A stretch of 14,113 bases of DNA from Pseudobacteroides sp035370245 (GTDB taxonomy: Bacteria; Bacillota; Clostridia; Acetivibrionales; DSM-2933). This document shows, in pieces, positions 14,095 to 14,113 of the stretch (the first letter of the stretch is position 1; every line of letters begins with the position of its first letter). The notes under the pieces were generated by a model, which saw only the letters and a list, made by a program, of their open reading frames with translations, was not told the origin of the DNA and searched no databases. A program made the position numbers and the translations under genes. The DNA lies in the NCBI GenBank assembly GCA_035370245.1, contig DAOOVO010000107.1:1-14113 (forward strand), written 5' to 3'.

Positions 14095-14113
14095 GTAATT
14101 TTTCCATAGTATT

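Overview
The window is AT-rich with strong AGGAGG-type ribosome sites, many TTG/TAA-ending genes and Clostridia-like protein sequences. It looks like an accessory (defence-island or prophage-edge) stretch of a low-GC Firmicute, most likely a Clostridium/Ruminiclostridium-type anaerobe. No tRNA, rRNA, CRISPR array, transposase or integrase was seen.

Left third (about 100-4930): a restriction-modification locus. Two adenine methyltransferase genes resembling DpnM/Dam and DpnA of the DpnII system run leftward. A small XRE controller gene and a single-domain MutH/Sau3AI-type endonuclease gene run rightward. They share a 103-bp divergent control region holding a perfect 7-bp-arm palindrome. The catalytic families all point to GATC as the target. 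Downstream lie a 204-residue protein I cannot identify and a separate DNA methyltransferase with an N-terminal C2H2-type finger.

Middle (about 4930-9400): a 594-bp gene-poor stretch with coding-like remnants precedes a six-TM membrane protein that carries a lipase-type serine hydrolase domain with a complete Ser-Asp-His triad. Convergent to it is a decaying drug-efflux-type cassette: an intact ABC ATPase, an ABC-2 permease with an internal deletion and a second frameshift, and a TetR repressor split by one in-frame TAA. The cassette's promoter (TTGACA, 17 bp, TACACT) overlapping a perfect 12-bp-arm operator is still intact.

Right third (about 9400-13480): a two-gene AAA15 ATPase plus RloB/TOPRIM-like nuclease pair with its own promoter, of the AbiL/RloAB type and analogous to PARIS. 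Next comes an orphan polymorphic-toxin module: a deaminase domain resembling the SCP1.201/DddA family (HAE and CxxC motifs), cut from its upstream part by an in-frame TAA, then an Imm1-like immunity protein and a second, unidentified immunity-like protein. A hairpin terminator closes this module.

Right edge (13490-14113): two leftward genes in a tight operon that look like accessory genes from a phage tail region; the last runs to the edge of the window.

Together the window carries several independent anti-phage or competition modules (GATC R-M, solitary methyltransferase, AAA15-RloB pair, deaminase/immunity) mixed with eroding genes. All function calls come from reading motifs by eye; no database search was possible.
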